This document shows, in pieces, positions 1 to 8,413 of a stretch of 45,181 nt of DNA; the first letter of the stretch is position 1, and every line of letters starts with the position of its first letter. The notes beneath the pieces are model-generated. The model searched no databases, was not told the origin of the DNA, and saw nothing but the letters and a program-made list of their open reading frames with translations. Both the position numbers and the translations under genes were made by a program. This stretch comes from Gordonia otitidis NBRC 100426 (GTDB taxonomy: Bacteria; Actinomycetota; Actinomycetes; Mycobacteriales; Mycobacteriaceae): NCBI RefSeq assembly GCF_000248075.1, contig NZ_BAFB01000008.1, positions 1 to 45,181 on the forward strand, written 5' to 3'.

Positions 1-361
1 TGTTGACCAGCGACAACGTCACCGGCAGCCGCAGCGCTCGCTTGCGGGCGAGACCGTTGTCGAGGCGGGTCCGCCGTCGATGCCAGACGAGCACCGGCAG
101 CGAGAGCTTGATACTCAGCGCACCGCCCACGATCATCGCGAGGATGAGGTAGGTGAGGAAGATGCCCTGGTTGAGTGCGGTGATGTCGTCGAACTGAAAC
201 GAGTCCTGCGAGGGCATGCCGAATCGAAGGAACGCGAAGGTGAACAGAGCGCCGACCAGATTGGCGCGCAGCAGGTCGAGAGCGAGGATCGGCCACGGAG
301 TGTGCGCCAGCCATTTGGCCAGGTGCAAGCCGTAGGACAGCCTGGATCGACGTTCAACCAC
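1..361 (-). CDS. Membrane protein N-terminus, probable class III adenylate/guanylate cyclase (partial)
   Basis: Only about 120 N-terminal residues are present; the gene runs off the left edge. Reading leftward from a GTG at 361, the peptide has two hydrophobic membrane stretches (around WPILALDLLRANLVGALFTF and a second one containing LTYLILAMIVGGAL), followed by a basic segment (WHRRRTRLDNGLARKRALRLP). The cyclase domain itself is outside the window, so function rests on context. In mycobacteria a membrane-anchored adenylate cyclase (Rv3645) lies divergent from the delta-prime gene, as here. The GTG start is supported by a promoter whose -10 ends seven bases upstream, which implies a leaderless mRNA. 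Alternatives are any membrane sensor with a long N-terminal membrane region. Confidence 0.55.
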   Translation of the reverse strand, partial: MVERRSRLSYGLHLAKWLAHTPWPILALDLLRANLVGALFTFAFLRFGMPSQDSFQFDDITALNQGIFLTYLILAMIVGGALSIKLSLPVLVWHRRRTRLDNGLARKRALRLPVTLSLVN

Positions 362-396
362 GCACTCAAAGGTATCTGGCTGCTTGCAATTGTTAA
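362..396 (-). promoter_or_regulatory. Leaderless promoter of the cyclase-like gene
   Basis: On the minus strand the sequence reads TTAACA (391-396), a 16-nt spacer, TACCTT (369-374), seven bases, then GTG at 361. The -35 matches TTGACA at five of six positions. No Shine-Dalgarno sequence precedes the GTG, so transcription probably starts at or next to the start codon. Confidence 0.5.
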
Positions 397-445
397 ACGT
401 TCATCCACAAGCTGGGGTGTCCGAACTGCGGATTACGCTTGCGGT

Positions 446-1714
446 GTGACAAATGTCTTCGACCGGCTGACCGGGCAGCATGCGGTGGCCGAGGAGCTCA
501 CCGACGCCGCGACGGCAGCCAGAGCGCTCGCGGCACGACTCGACGCCACGGCCTCAGGGCTTCCCGACGAGTTCGGCGACGCCGCACCATCGGGCTCACC
601 CGAGTCGCGTGCGTCGATGACCCACGCGTGGCTGTTCACCGGGCCGCCGGGAAGTGGTCGGTCGGTGGCAGCCACGTGTTTCGCGGCTGCACTGCAGTGT
701 CAGCATCCCGACATCGTGGGGTGCGGTGAGTGTCGCGCATGCGTGACGGTGATGGCTCAGACCCATGCTGACGTCCGGCACATCGTGCCGCAGGGATTGA
801 GCCTCTCGGTCGACTCGATGCGCGAGATAGTGCAAGCCGCCGCCCGTCGACCCGGGACCGGACGCTGGCAGATCGTCGTCGTCGAAGATGCCGACCGACT
901 GACCGAGCAGGCCGCCAACGCCCTGCTGAAGGTGGTCGAGGAACCGCCGTCGCGCACGGTGTTCCTCCTGTGTGCCCCTTCCGTCGACCCGGAGGACATC
1001 TCGGTGACCCTGCGCTCGCGGTGTCGACACGTGCCGCTGACGACCCCGACCATCGCCGACATCGAACGCGTCCTCATCGACCGCGACGGACTCGACGCCG
1101 ACGCCGCTCGCTGGGCGGCATCGGTCTGTGGCGGACACATCGGGCGTGCCCGACGTCTCGCCACCGACCCGGAGGCACGCGAGCAGCGCGACAAGGCGCT
1201 GGCGCTCGCCCGGGCCGCGACGCGTGATTCGACGGCCTACGCGGCGGCAGAGGAACTGGTGAAGACGGCGGATGCCGCGGCGAAGGCGATCAGCGCCGAA
1301 CGCGACGAAGCCGAGACCGAGGAGATGAAGACCGCTCTGGGCGCGGGAGGTACCGGCAAGGGCACCGCCCGCCCGCCCCGCGGGACCGCAGGAGCGTTGA
1401 AGGAACTCGAGAAGCGGCAGAAGTCGCGCGCGACCCGCGTCGGTCGCGACACTCTCGACCGTGCGCTCGTCGACCTCGCGGCGCTCTACCGTGACGCACT
1501 CGTGGTCTCGATGGGTGCGCAGGTGACGCCGATGCACCCCGACAAGGCCGCCGACATCGCCGTGCCGATGGCGACCTATGCATCGCCCGAGCAGTTGCTC
1601 CGCTGCGTTGAAGCAGTATTGGAATGTCGCGAAGTCCTTGATCAGAATGTGAAGCCGAAGTTCGCTGTCGACGCGATGGTTGCCACCATCGGAGAGGTCA
1701 TGCGCTCGCAATGA
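446..1714 (+). CDS. holB: DNA polymerase III delta' subunit
   Basis: The 422-residue product is the delta-prime subunit of the DNA polymerase III clamp loader, which opens and loads the beta sliding clamp together with DnaX and delta. It has the AAA+ fold: a P-loop-like GPPGSGRS at residues 66-73 in which the usual lysine is arginine, a four-cysteine zinc module (C85, C93, C96, C99), the run VVVEDADRLTEQAANALLK near 144-162, and the SRC motif at 191-193 that supplies the arginine finger. The C-terminal half is the helical collar domain. The open frame continues upstream, but homologous sequence begins at VTNVFDRLTGQ. The GTG at 446 is preceded by TACGCT six bases upstream and has no Shine-Dalgarno, so a leaderless start is likely. 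Confidence 0.88.
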   Translation: MTNVFDRLTGQHAVAEELTDAATAARALAARLDATASGLPDEFGDAAPSGSPESRASMTHAWLFTGPPGSGRSVAATCFAAALQCQHPDIVGCGECRACVTVMAQTHADVRHIVPQGLSLSVDSMREIVQAAARRPGTGRWQIVVVEDADRLTEQAANALLKVVEEPPSRTVFLLCAPSVDPEDISVTLRSRCRHVPLTTPTIADIERVLIDRDGLDADAARWAASVCGGHIGRARRLATDPEAREQRDKALALARAATRDSTAYAAAEELVKTADAAAKAISAERDEAETEEMKTALGAGGTGKGTARPPRGTAGALKELEKRQKSRATRVGRDTLDRALVDLAALYRDALVVSMGAQVTPMHPDKAADIAVPMATYASPEQLLRCVEAVLECREVLDQNVKPKFAVDAMVATIGEVMRSQ

Positions 1715-1751
1715 TCCGGCCGGCCGCGACCCGCGGTCGGTGGCGTTCAGG

Positions 1752-1778
1752 GTAACCGTGAGGTAATCACGGTGAAAC
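1752..1778 (+). promoter_or_regulatory. GlnR-like nitrogen-response site upstream of the ABC operon
   Basis: Three half-sites lie at exact 11-bp steps: GTAAC (1752-1756), GTAAT (1763-1767) and GAAAC (1774-1778), with six-base spacers. The actinobacterial GlnR consensus is gTnAC-n6-GaAAC, and the last pair matches it at all but one base. The middle also forms the inverted repeat ACCGTGA-5nt-TCACGGT (1755-1773). A probable -10, TAGCGT at 1789-1794, ends eight bases before the ATG at 1803, so the site covers about -50 to -25, a usual place for activator binding. Binding by GlnR is inferred. Confidence 0.45.
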
Positions 1779-1802
1779 ACAACGCTTCTAGCGTGGCAAC
1801 CC

Positions 1803-2705
1803 ATGACATCTGCACAGGGGGAGACGTCTCGCGCGTCGCAACGTCCGCCGGGTACCGGCATCGACATCTCCGGGCTCACCAAGACCTTCACCACGAGGTC
1901 GGTGCGCGGGACCAGCACGGTCACCGCGCTCTCCGACGTGTCGTTGAAGACCTCCGAAGGCTCCTTCCTGTCGTTGCTCGGCCCGTCGGGATGCGGGAAG
2001 TCGACGGTGCTGCGCATCCTCGCCGGTCTCGAGGAGCCCACCTCGGGTACCGCGCTCATGAACGGTCAATCGCCGAGTGAACTGCAGCGCCACCACTCGC
2101 TGGGAATCGCGTTCCAGGACTCCGCGTTGCTGCCGTGGCGGACCGTCGAGTCCAACATCAAGCTGCCGCTACAGGTCGGGCGCATGCCCGCAGACGACGG
2201 GCTGGTGTCCGACCTCATCGAACTCGTGGGCCTGACGGGTTTCGAGAAGGCGAAGCCGGCGATGTTGTCCGGCGGTATGCGACAGCGTGTGTCGATCGCG
2301 CGCGCTCTGGTGGTGCGGCCCACCGCACTGCTGCTCGACGAACCCTTCGGTGCCCTCGACGACATGACACGTCAACGGCTCAACGTCGAACTGCTCCGTA
2401 TCTGGACCGAGAAGCCGGCGACAACCCTGATGGTCACGCACGGGATCGCCGAGGCGGTCTTCCTGTCCGACGTCGTCGCGGTGATGAGTCCGCGCCCGGG
2501 ACGCGTCATCGAAGAGGTACCCATCGACCTTCCCCGACCGCGCGTTCCGGAGATGATGCGCACACCGGAGTTCCACGCGCTGCACGATCACCTCTCCGGT
2601 CTGCTGTTCGGCGGCACCAAGACCGACGCCGACGCCGCGCAGCCGGACATGGACGTCCCCGACACCGAGGATGCCGACGCCGTCTCGGAGGCGACGAGTG
2701 GCTAG
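1803..2705 (+). CDS. ABC transporter ATPase, SsuB/TauB/NrtD type
   Basis: The 300-residue cytoplasmic ATPase energises an importer of the nitrate/sulfonate/taurine/NMT1 class. Visible motifs are Walker [10 protein letters not shown] (60-68), a Q-loop [17 protein letters not shown] (103-119) with the LPW typical of this subfamily, signature [15 protein letters not shown] (155-169), Walker B ALLLDEP (175-181) followed by FGALD, and H-loop MVTHG. The last 40 residues are an acidic extension beyond the usual ABC fold. It is the first gene of a four-gene operon (ATPase, permease, permease, binding protein) and overlaps the next gene by 8 nt. There is no Shine-Dalgarno before the ATG. The substrate cannot be read from the ATPase; a GlnR-like site upstream suggests a nitrogen-containing compound. 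Confidence 0.9.
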   Translation: MTSAQGETSRASQRPPGTGIDISGLTKTFTTRSVRGTSTVTALSDVSLKTSEGSFLSLLGPSGCGKSTVLRILAGLEEPTSGTALMNGQSPSELQRHHSLGIAFQDSALLPWRTVESNIKLPLQVGRMPADDGLVSDLIELVGLTGFEKAKPAMLSGGMRQRVSIARALVVRPTALLLDEPFGALDDMTRQRLNVELLRIWTEKPATTLMVTHGIAEAVFLSDVVAVMSPRPGRVIEEVPIDLPRPRVPEMMRTPEFHALHDHLSGLLFGGTKTDADAAQPDMDVPDTEDADAVSEATSG

Positions 2706-3507
2706 CGTCGCCGTGGAGCGTACGTCCGCCCCGCGGATCCCTCTCGGTGCCGATCGGTGGCTCGCCGGTGTCATCGGCATCGTCGCGGTACTCGCGCTCT
2801 GGACGATTGCCGGTGTGCTGCAATGGTTTCACGGAACCATCCCCACTCCGTTGGCTGTACTCTCCACCATTGCCGACACCGGATGGAGCTACTACTCCGA
2901 GAACTTCTCCGCGACGATCGGACTGGCGTTCCGTGGCTTTCTGTGGGGAAATCTCCTGGCAATCCTGTTGGCGCTGTTGGTGATTCTCATACCGCCGATC
3001 GAAGGTCTCGCGACGCAACTCGCCATCATCTCCTACTGCACGCCGATCATCGCCGTGGCACCGATCATCCAGGTCGCTTTCGCCCAGGTGCAGACGATGA
3101 TCGTGTTCCTCGCGGCCATCTCGGTCTTCTTCACGACGATGATCGGTACCCTCAGCGGTCTTCGTTCCCCGAACAAGACGAGTCTGGATCTGATCAGGGT
3201 GTACGGCGGGGGCCGTATGTCGCAGTTGCGACGGGTGCGGCTGGAGTCTGCATTACCGAACACGCTGGCCGCCATCAAGATCGCGGCCCCTGCCGCGGTC
3301 CTCGGTGCCGTGCTCGGCGAGTTCCTGGCGATGCCCGACAAGGGTGCCGGACCGGCGATGATCGTGGCGCAGCAGCGCGGCGACATCCCACAGGTCTGGG
3401 CCATCGCGCTGATCTGTGGTGCGGTCGCCGGAATCGGCTACGCGATCGTCGCCGTGATCGCACGCTTCGCCACCAGGTGGGCGGCGGGCAAGGAGGTGCT
3501 GGGATGA
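2698..3507 (+). CDS. ABC transporter permease 1 (BPD_transp_1)
   Basis: The 269-residue inner-membrane permease has the binding-protein-dependent transport fold. About six hydrophobic segments are visible, beginning at [20 protein letters not shown]. The cytoplasmic coupling loop lies at about [24 protein letters not shown]. The start is a GTG at 2698, eight bases inside the end of the ATPase gene, preceded by GGAGG at 2687-2691 with a six-base gap. An ATG further upstream at 2671 is in frame but lacks that spacing. It overlaps the second permease through an ATGA junction. It probably forms a heterodimer with that permease, since both carry a coupling loop and both are about 270-295 residues. 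Confidence 0.87.
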   Translation: MASVAVERTSAPRIPLGADRWLAGVIGIVAVLALWTIAGVLQWFHGTIPTPLAVLSTIADTGWSYYSENFSATIGLAFRGFLWGNLLAILLALLVILIPPIEGLATQLAIISYCTPIIAVAPIIQVAFAQVQTMIVFLAAISVFFTTMIGTLSGLRSPNKTSLDLIRVYGGGRMSQLRRVRLESALPNTLAAIKIAAPAAVLGAVLGEFLAMPDKGAGPAMIVAQQRGDIPQVWAIALICGAVAGIGYAIVAVIARFATRWAAGKEVLG

Positions 3508-4391
3508 GCGCGCCCACAACGGTGTCGACGACCGACGTCGTCGTGACCGAGTCGGAGGGCCCCGGGCAACCCGCCACCACGTCACGAGGTCCCGAGATCA
3601 CCGGATTGCTCTGGCAGATCACCAAATTCCTCGGTTCGCTGCTCATGTCGTTCGTCTTGATCCTGGTGATCTGGTGGCTGTTCCTACTGGCCTACCCCGA
3701 CATCGGGCCGATTATCGGACGCACACCTGTGCAGGTTTTCCAGTACCTGTTCACCGAACCGGGTGCTGCGGACGCGCGGTCGGAGATCTTCTCGAATCTC
3801 TGGATCACGCTGACCGACGCGGCCATCGGGTTCGTCGTCGGCATGGCCGCGGCACTGATCACCGCAGCGCTGTTCGTCGTCTCGCGGCCGGCTGCCCAGA
3901 CGTTCATGCCGATCGCGATGCTGCTGCGCTCGGTGCCGCTCGTCGCCATGACGCCACTGATCACTCTCGTGGTCGGGCGGGGTGTCGGCGTGGTCGCCGT
4001 CATGGGCGGCATCGTGGTCTTCTTCCCCGCACTCGTCATGATCATGACCGGACTGTCCAACGCGCCCAAGCAGATCAACGACGTCATCGCGGTCTACGGC
4101 GGAAATCGGTGGACCGCCTTGCGGCGCGCGGCGATTCCCTCGGCGGTGCCGTCGCTGTTCAGCGCCGCCAAGATCTCGGTGCCCGGAGCACTGGTCGGTG
4201 CGACCGTCGCCGAATGGCTCGGTACCAACAAGGGACTCGGCGCCACACTGCAGCAGGCGTTACCCGCGGCCGCCTACAACGAACTCTGGGCGTCCGTGCT
4301 GGTCATCACCGTCGCATCGATCATCCTCTACGCGATCGTCGGCGTAATCGAATCAATCGTCCTCGCCCAGATGGGTATGCAGCAGCACTGA
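3504..4391 (+). CDS. ABC transporter permease 2 (BPD_transp_1)
   Basis: The 295-residue membrane permease is the second half of the translocation channel. A roughly 40-residue polar N-terminus precedes the first membrane helix (LLMSFVLILVIWWLFLLAYP). The coupling loop is around NDVIAVYGGNRWTALRRAAIPSAVP, the same pattern as in permease 1. The start is fixed by AAGGAGG at 3490-3496 and an ATG at 3504 whose last two bases begin the stop of the upstream gene. Importers of the SsuC/TauC class usually have one permease gene acting as a homodimer. Two distinct permeases suggest a heterodimeric channel, as in systems for thiamine precursors or riboflavin; which substrate applies here is open. Confidence 0.87.
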   Translation: MSAPTTVSTTDVVVTESEGPGQPATTSRGPEITGLLWQITKFLGSLLMSFVLILVIWWLFLLAYPDIGPIIGRTPVQVFQYLFTEPGAADARSEIFSNLWITLTDAAIGFVVGMAAALITAALFVVSRPAAQTFMPIAMLLRSVPLVAMTPLITLVVGRGVGVVAVMGGIVVFFPALVMIMTGLSNAPKQINDVIAVYGGNRWTALRRAAIPSAVPSLFSAAKISVPGALVGATVAEWLGTNKGLGATLQQALPAAAYNELWASVLVITVASIILYAIVGVIESIVLAQMGMQQH

Positions 4392-4457
4392 GTTGCTGGT
4401 CGGGGTCAGCCCGATCGGGTGGTTTCCCGCCCGATCCACGTGAAAGGAACAACATTC

Positions 4458-5537
4458 ATGAGCAATTCCCTGCGTAGCGGCGGGTTGGATCGCCGCTCGT
4501 TCCTGCGGTACACGCTTCTTGCCGGCGGCGCCGCGGGCGCGTTGGGTGTGTCCGGGGCGCTCGCGGCCTGCAGCAGCGGCAGTGACTCGTCGTCCGGGGC
4601 GTCGTCGACCGATCCCAAGGTGCAGCTGTCATGGCAGAAGAACATCGAATTCGCCGGTGAGTACTGGGCGTTGGAGAAGGGCTACTACAAGGACGGGGGC
4701 CTCGGCACACCGCAGCTGATCACCGGCGGCGGCGCGGGTACCGGCGTGGAGACCGGGCTGACGTCGAACAAGGTCTGGATCGGCACCACCGCACCGCAGC
4801 TCACAGCGCCGGTCATCCTGCAGGGCGCCAAGCTGATGACCGTGGCCGCCACCTACCAGAAGAACCCGTTCTGCATCGTCTCGTCCGCGGAGAAGCCGAT
4901 CAAGACTCCACAGGACATGGCGGGCAAGAAGATCGGCGTGCAGGCATCCAACGAGAACGTCTTCAAGGCGCTGCTGACCGCCAACGGCATGAAGGAATCC
5001 GACGTCCAGAAGATCTCGGTCCAGTACGACCCCACCCCACTCACCAAGGGTGAGGTCGACGGGTGGGTCGCCTATGTCACCAACGAGCCGATCACCCTGG
5101 CCGAGAGCGGTTTTGCGAACAGCAATTTCCTCTTCGCCGACTTCGGTCTTCCGCTTGTCGCCGAGACGCTCGTGGTCCGACAGGAGACCATCGACAACGA
5201 GCGCGACAAGCTCAAGGCCTTCCTCAAGGCCGAGATCCAGGGATGGAACGACGCTGTGGCCGACCCGGCCGGTTCGGCGAAGCTGGCCGTCGATAAATAC
5301 GGAAAGGACCTGAACCTCAACCTCGACGAGCAGGTGAAGGAGGCGACGGCGCAGAACAGCCTCGTCGTGTCCGAGGACACCAAGCGCAACGGGCTGTTGA
5401 CGATGACCGACGCGTTGATCGCGCAGAACATCGAGGCCCTCGGCAAGGCCGGTTACTCCATCAAGCCCGAGCAGATCTTCGACATGTCGCTGATCAACGA
5501 GGTCTACAAGGAGAATCCGGGACTCATCAAGGCGTGA
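4458..5537 (+). CDS. ABC transporter substrate-binding lipoprotein, NMT1/SsuA-like, Tat-exported
   Basis: The 359-residue binding protein captures the substrate outside the membrane. The N-terminus carries a twin-arginine motif (DRRSFLRY), a hydrophobic stretch and a lipobox LAAC with the cysteine at about residue 38, so it should be folded, exported by Tat and lipid-anchored. The mature part shows the NMT1/THI5-like type II fold: SWQKNIEFAGEYWALEKGYY, then a GGGAGTGVETGLTSNKVWIG loop, then AGKKIGVQ. The ATG at 4458 follows AAAGGA at 4443-4448; an in-frame ATG at 4419 would place the RR motif too deep. NMT1-family proteins bind nitrogenous or sulfonated small molecules; the exact ligand is unknown. 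A strong hairpin follows the stop. Confidence 0.85.
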   Translation: MSNSLRSGGLDRRSFLRYTLLAGGAAGALGVSGALAACSSGSDSSSGASSTDPKVQLSWQKNIEFAGEYWALEKGYYKDGGLGTPQLITGGGAGTGVETGLTSNKVWIGTTAPQLTAPVILQGAKLMTVAATYQKNPFCIVSSAEKPIKTPQDMAGKKIGVQASNENVFKALLTANGMKESDVQKISVQYDPTPLTKGEVDGWVAYVTNEPITLAESGFANSNFLFADFGLPLVAETLVVRQETIDNERDKLKAFLKAEIQGWNDAVADPAGSAKLAVDKYGKDLNLNLDEQVKEATAQNSLVVSEDTKRNGLLTMTDALIAQNIEALGKAGYSIKPEQIFDMSLINEVYKENPGLIKA

Positions 5538-5551
5538 GACCGGTATACACC

Positions 5552-5593
5552 GGTCGGGGGTGGTGACGCGCGACGCGTTGACCGCCCCCGACC
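5552..5593. terminator. Bidirectional hairpin terminator after the ABC operon
   Basis: GGTCGGGGGTGGT (5552-5564) pairs with ACCGCCCCCGACC (5581-5593) along 13 bp with one G-U pair. A smaller hairpin GACCGG-TATACA-CCGGTC (5538-5555) overlaps its left edge. It separates the ABC operon from the convergent FAD reductase gene. There is no U tract, which is common for actinobacterial terminators. Confidence 0.65.
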
Positions 5594-5624
5594 TGTGTCA
5601 TCCGGCTCCGACAGGGCCGTCGGG

Positions 5625-6803
5625 TCAGACGCCCGTGGCAACGAGCTCTGCCGACAGCGTGCGACGGATTCTGGCGATCCGCCCCGGGGCGTCGATTCCC
5701 ACCGCTCCGACCACACGCCCGCCATCGCTGTAGAGCACCACGCCATCGTCGACGGTCTCGCTGATCGTTCCCCGTGCGTCGGTGGTCGTCGTACCGACCA
5801 GTTGGATACGGTGGCCGTGCCACGACGACCACGCGAACGGCACTCCTGAGTACTTCTGTTGTCCTCCAACAGCGTTCGACCCGGCTATGAACCCCTGGGC
5901 GGCAGCCGACGTCCAATGGGCACCGGCCGCGCCCGAGACGACGGCGACGTCGCCGGCCGCCCACACCGCAGGTGCGCTGGTGGCCATCGTGGGGTCACAG
6001 ACCACACCTCGGGACGACGCGTCGAGAGTGATCCGGCTGGTCGACAACCACTCGGTGGCCGGCGACGAGCCGATACCGACCACGACGGCGTCGACGAGGA
6101 ACTCGCGTCCGCAGGACGTGCGCACCGACCCGATCCTGTTGTCGCGTGACGTCACATCGGACAGACCGGACCCCGAGAGCAGGGTGACGCCCGCGTCGTC
6201 GTGCAGAGCGGCGAGCATCGCTCCTGCCACTGGGCCGATGCCGCGGCCCAGAGGATGGGTAGTGGTTCCGATGAGCGTGACGTCGATTCCACGTGCGGCT
6301 GCTGCCGAGGCGATCTCGGAGCCGATGAACCCTGTCCCGATCACCAGGAGACGGGTTGCAGTGCACAATGTTTCGCGTATGACGAGTGCATCGTCGAAGT
6401 GTCGGAGCGTGTGCACGTTGTCGAATCCGGCGAGTTCGTCGAGGCTGCGCGCACGATGGCCCGTGGCGATCACGAGTGCCCGGTAACCGATCGGCTCGGA
6501 CGTGGTCAGAAGGATTTTTCGGTCGACGTCGACCGCGGTGGCGGCCGTCGACGTCATCAGCTCGACGTCGAGTGCCTCCCACCCCTCAGCCTGCCGCAGC
6601 AGCGGAAGGGCCGGCTCCGTCTCGGCGTCGAGCAGCGCCTTCGACAGTGGCGGACGGTCGTACGGAAGGTGGGGCTCCTCGCCGACCATCACGATGCGAC
6701 CGGTCCAGCCCTGCGCGCGGGCACCCTCGGCGGCGCGCACCCCCGACAGGGACGCGCCGACGATGACGAGGGGGTCGTCCGCACGTGCCGAGTGCTCGGG
6801 CAT
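5625..6803 (-). CDS. FAD-dependent ferredoxin/rubredoxin reductase
   Basis: The 392-residue flavoprotein should pass electrons from NAD(P)H through FAD to a small iron-sulfur protein, most simply the ferredoxin encoded 47 nt upstream. It has the N-terminal FAD dinucleotide fold VIVGASLSGVRAAEGARAQG (13-32), PYDRPPLSK (48-55), ATG (113-115), a second NAD fold GTGFIGSEIASAAAARG (156-172) and the C-terminal WAAGDVA FAD motif. This is the pattern of RubB, ThcD and CamA-type reductases. GGAG lies five bases before the ATG. The gene is probably co-transcribed with the ferredoxin from the palindrome-controlled promoter. Whether it also reduces the rubredoxin domain of AlkB cannot be told from sequence; no other rubredoxin reductase is in the window. 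Confidence 0.85.
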   Translation of the reverse strand: MPEHSARADDPLVIVGASLSGVRAAEGARAQGWTGRIVMVGEEPHLPYDRPPLSKALLDAETEPALPLLRQAEGWEALDVELMTSTAATAVDVDRKILLTTSEPIGYRALVIATGHRARSLDELAGFDNVHTLRHFDDALVIRETLCTATRLLVIGTGFIGSEIASAAAARGIDVTLIGTTTHPLGRGIGPVAGAMLAALHDDAGVTLLSGSGLSDVTSRDNRIGSVRTSCGREFLVDAVVVGIGSSPATEWLSTSRITLDASSRGVVCDPTMATSAPAVWAAGDVAVVSGAAGAHWTSAAAQGFIAGSNAVGGQQKYSGVPFAWSSWHGHRIQLVGTTTTDARGTISETVDDGVVLYSDGGRVVGAVGIDAPGRIARIRRTLSAELVATGV

Positions 6804-6850
6804 GATCGCTCCGTTCGGTGATGGATCGGTGTGGTGAGGGTGTCGGCGAG

Positions 6851-7045
6851 TCAGTCGACGATGCGCAGCGCCGACACCGGGCAGGAGTCGACTGCGGCAC
6901 GGACGTAGGCCTTGTCGCTATCGGGAACGTCCGGTGTCGCCACCTCGACGAGGCCGTCGTCGCCGATCTGGAAGTACTCGTTGGCCTGTGTTTCGCACAT
7001 GCCGATCCCCTCGCACGTGCGGCGGTCGGCCTGGATGTGACTCAT
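6851..7045 (-). CDS. [3Fe-4S] ferredoxin
   Basis: The 64-residue acidic ferredoxin has the C-x5-C spacing (C11, C17) and the distal CP (C55-P56) of the single-cluster [3Fe-4S] type that usually serves cytochromes P450 and some other oxygenases. Such proteins shuttle single electrons from an FAD reductase to the oxygenase in the cytoplasm. It is the first gene of a two-gene unit with the reductase. GAGGAGAG lies just upstream of the ATG. No P450 gene is present in the window; the nearest oxygenase is AlkB, whose promoter is built like the promoter of this gene. That makes AlkB a candidate partner, although AlkB already carries a rubredoxin domain. Confidence 0.85.
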   Translation of the reverse strand: MSHIQADRRTCEGIGMCETQANEYFQIGDDGLVEVATPDVPDSDKAYVRAAVDSCPVSALRIVD

Positions 7046-7148
7046 GATGCTCTCCTCTGATCGCGGGCTGTCGATGACGATCTCCTGTCATCTTGACCGG
7101 GACATGGGTCACATTCACTGGCATCTGGCCCCAAATCGGTGCACTCGA

Positions 7149-7164
7149 CTGTGTGATCACACAG
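7149..7164. promoter_or_regulatory. 16-bp perfect palindrome upstream of the ferredoxin and PucR-type genes
   Basis: CTGTGTGATCACACAG is a perfect palindrome. It lies 103 bases upstream of the ferredoxin ATG on one side and 19 bases upstream of the regulator ATG on the other. A near-identical copy (CTGTGCGATCGCACAG) stands 102 bases upstream of alkB. On the ferredoxin side TTGGG (7130-7134) and TGTGA (7109-7113) follow at the same spacing as at alkB. It is most likely an operator of the PucR-type regulator encoded next to it; that assignment is inference. Confidence 0.65.
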
Positions 7165-7183
7165 TTTCTGGCATGTTTGGCTG

Positions 7184-8386
7184 ATGACCGAGATCGTCGA
7201 CTGGCTGCAGGGGTTCGTCGTGGACCAGCAGAGCCCGACAGCGGTGACCGACTGGGTGTCGACAACCGCCGACGCGATCATCGGCGACGTCGAGCTCCCC
7301 GATGACATCCGGCCCATCCTCATCGCCGCCATCGAGGAGCACTGGCTCGCGTTCCTCGGGGGTGTCGCGGTCGACGACGCCGGGGCCACCGAACTCGTGC
7401 CCGCCGCCGGGGATCTGTCGGTGCAGATCGCCCGCCACCACCTCGGGCTTCCGGTGCTGTTGAAGATCTATCAGAGCGCACAGGAGGCGTCGTGGGATTT
7501 CGCCGTGGACGTGGTCGGGCACGCTCCGCCCGACCTCGACCACGAATCGTTGCTGGTGTGGTTCTGGACGAAGGCCAACCGCTGGTTCGCCACCTCGGTC
7601 GAGCTGTCGGTCGCGCTGTATCAGGAGGAGGTCGACCGGATTCGACGACGCGGCGATGCGCGCCGCTACGAGCTCGTCGCCGACGTGCTCGCCGGTCGTA
7701 GCGTCGGCTCGACGGAGCTGTCGGCCGAACTCGGTGGTCATCCGATTGCGGGTGTCGCACAGGTCGCAGTGATCGCGCATGCGATGGATGCCGACTCCAT
7801 CGAGGGCCTCGAACCGGCGCTCGTGCGCCTCGCGTCGTCGATTGCCGGTGCACGGCTCGCCGTGGTTCGGCCGGGTGGCCGTGAGCTGTGGGGTTGGCTG
7901 GCCGTGCGTACCACGATCGACTCGGTCGACTCATTCGAATGGAATTCGCGTGGAACCGATCCCGCTCAGATCCGGTTCGCGATCGGTGAGCCTGCCAACG
8001 GTATCGACGGATTCGTCAGGTCGCACCGCGACGCCAGGGCGGCACAACGCGTCGCGCTCGCACCGCGTCGAAGTAGTGCGGTCACGACCTACGAGGACGT
8101 GGCCGCGTTGACGCTGTTGACCCACGACCCCGACGCCGCCGAGCGGTTCGCGCGCACGGTCCTGCGCGGACTGGCCGCAACAGAACTCGCCGAGCTCCGC
8201 GACACCGTGCGCCATGTCCTCACCACGGCCGACAGTGCCGACCAGGTCGCGAAATCGCTTGGTATACATAAGAACACCGTGCGATACCGCACCCAGCAAG
8301 CAGAACGCCTGCTCGGACACCCCATCAGGGAGCGAGCAGGCGATCTGGTGTTGGCGTTGGATTACTTCACCGCGTTCCTCACGTGA
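7184..8386 (+). CDS. PucR/CdaR-type transcriptional regulator
   Basis: The 400-residue protein is a candidate regulator of the surrounding alkane module. Its C-terminus (about 345-400) is the PucR-family helix-turn-helix, with the diagnostic run VAKSLGIHKNTVRYRTQQAE followed by RLLG. The middle resembles the GGDEF-like ligand-sensing domain of CdaR-type activators. The N-terminal 160 residues are helical and probably sensory. It is encoded divergently from the ferredoxin gene, with a 16-bp palindrome 19 bases before its ATG, and convergently to alkB. No Shine-Dalgarno is visible before the ATG. Proteins of this family usually activate catabolic genes in response to their substrate. Control of alkB and the ferredoxin genes is inferred from the shared palindrome. 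Confidence 0.8.
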   Translation: MTEIVDWLQGFVVDQQSPTAVTDWVSTTADAIIGDVELPDDIRPILIAAIEEHWLAFLGGVAVDDAGATELVPAAGDLSVQIARHHLGLPVLLKIYQSAQEASWDFAVDVVGHAPPDLDHESLLVWFWTKANRWFATSVELSVALYQEEVDRIRRRGDARRYELVADVLAGRSVGSTELSAELGGHPIAGVAQVAVIAHAMDADSIEGLEPALVRLASSIAGARLAVVRPGGRELWGWLAVRTTIDSVDSFEWNSRGTDPAQIRFAIGEPANGIDGFVRSHRDARAAQRVALAPRRSSAVTTYEDVAALTLLTHDPDAAERFARTVLRGLAATELAELRDTVRHVLTTADSADQVAKSLGIHKNTVRYRTQQAERLLGHPIRERAGDLVLALDYFTAFLT

Positions 8387-8413
8387 AAGCCGCGCGGGAT
8401 GAATCGGGGAGAT

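Noticed and set aside
596..2059. 487-codon open frame on the minus strand over holB and the ABC ATPase
   Set aside because: It is antisense to two well-supported genes, has no domain pattern, and reflects GC-rich codon bias.
2757..4391. A single 544-residue frame covering both permease regions
   Set aside because: Only the part from 3504 encodes a permease; the upstream part is out of frame with the real first permease.
1803..5537. Assignment of the importer as a taurine or alkanesulfonate system
   Set aside because: No sulfonate monooxygenase is adjacent, there are two distinct permeases, and the upstream site looks like nitrogen control; the substrate was left open.
7149..7164. GATC core of the palindromes as a simple methylation site
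   Set aside because: The identity extends over all 16 bases and the spacing to two promoters is matched, which a four-base methylation site does not explain.
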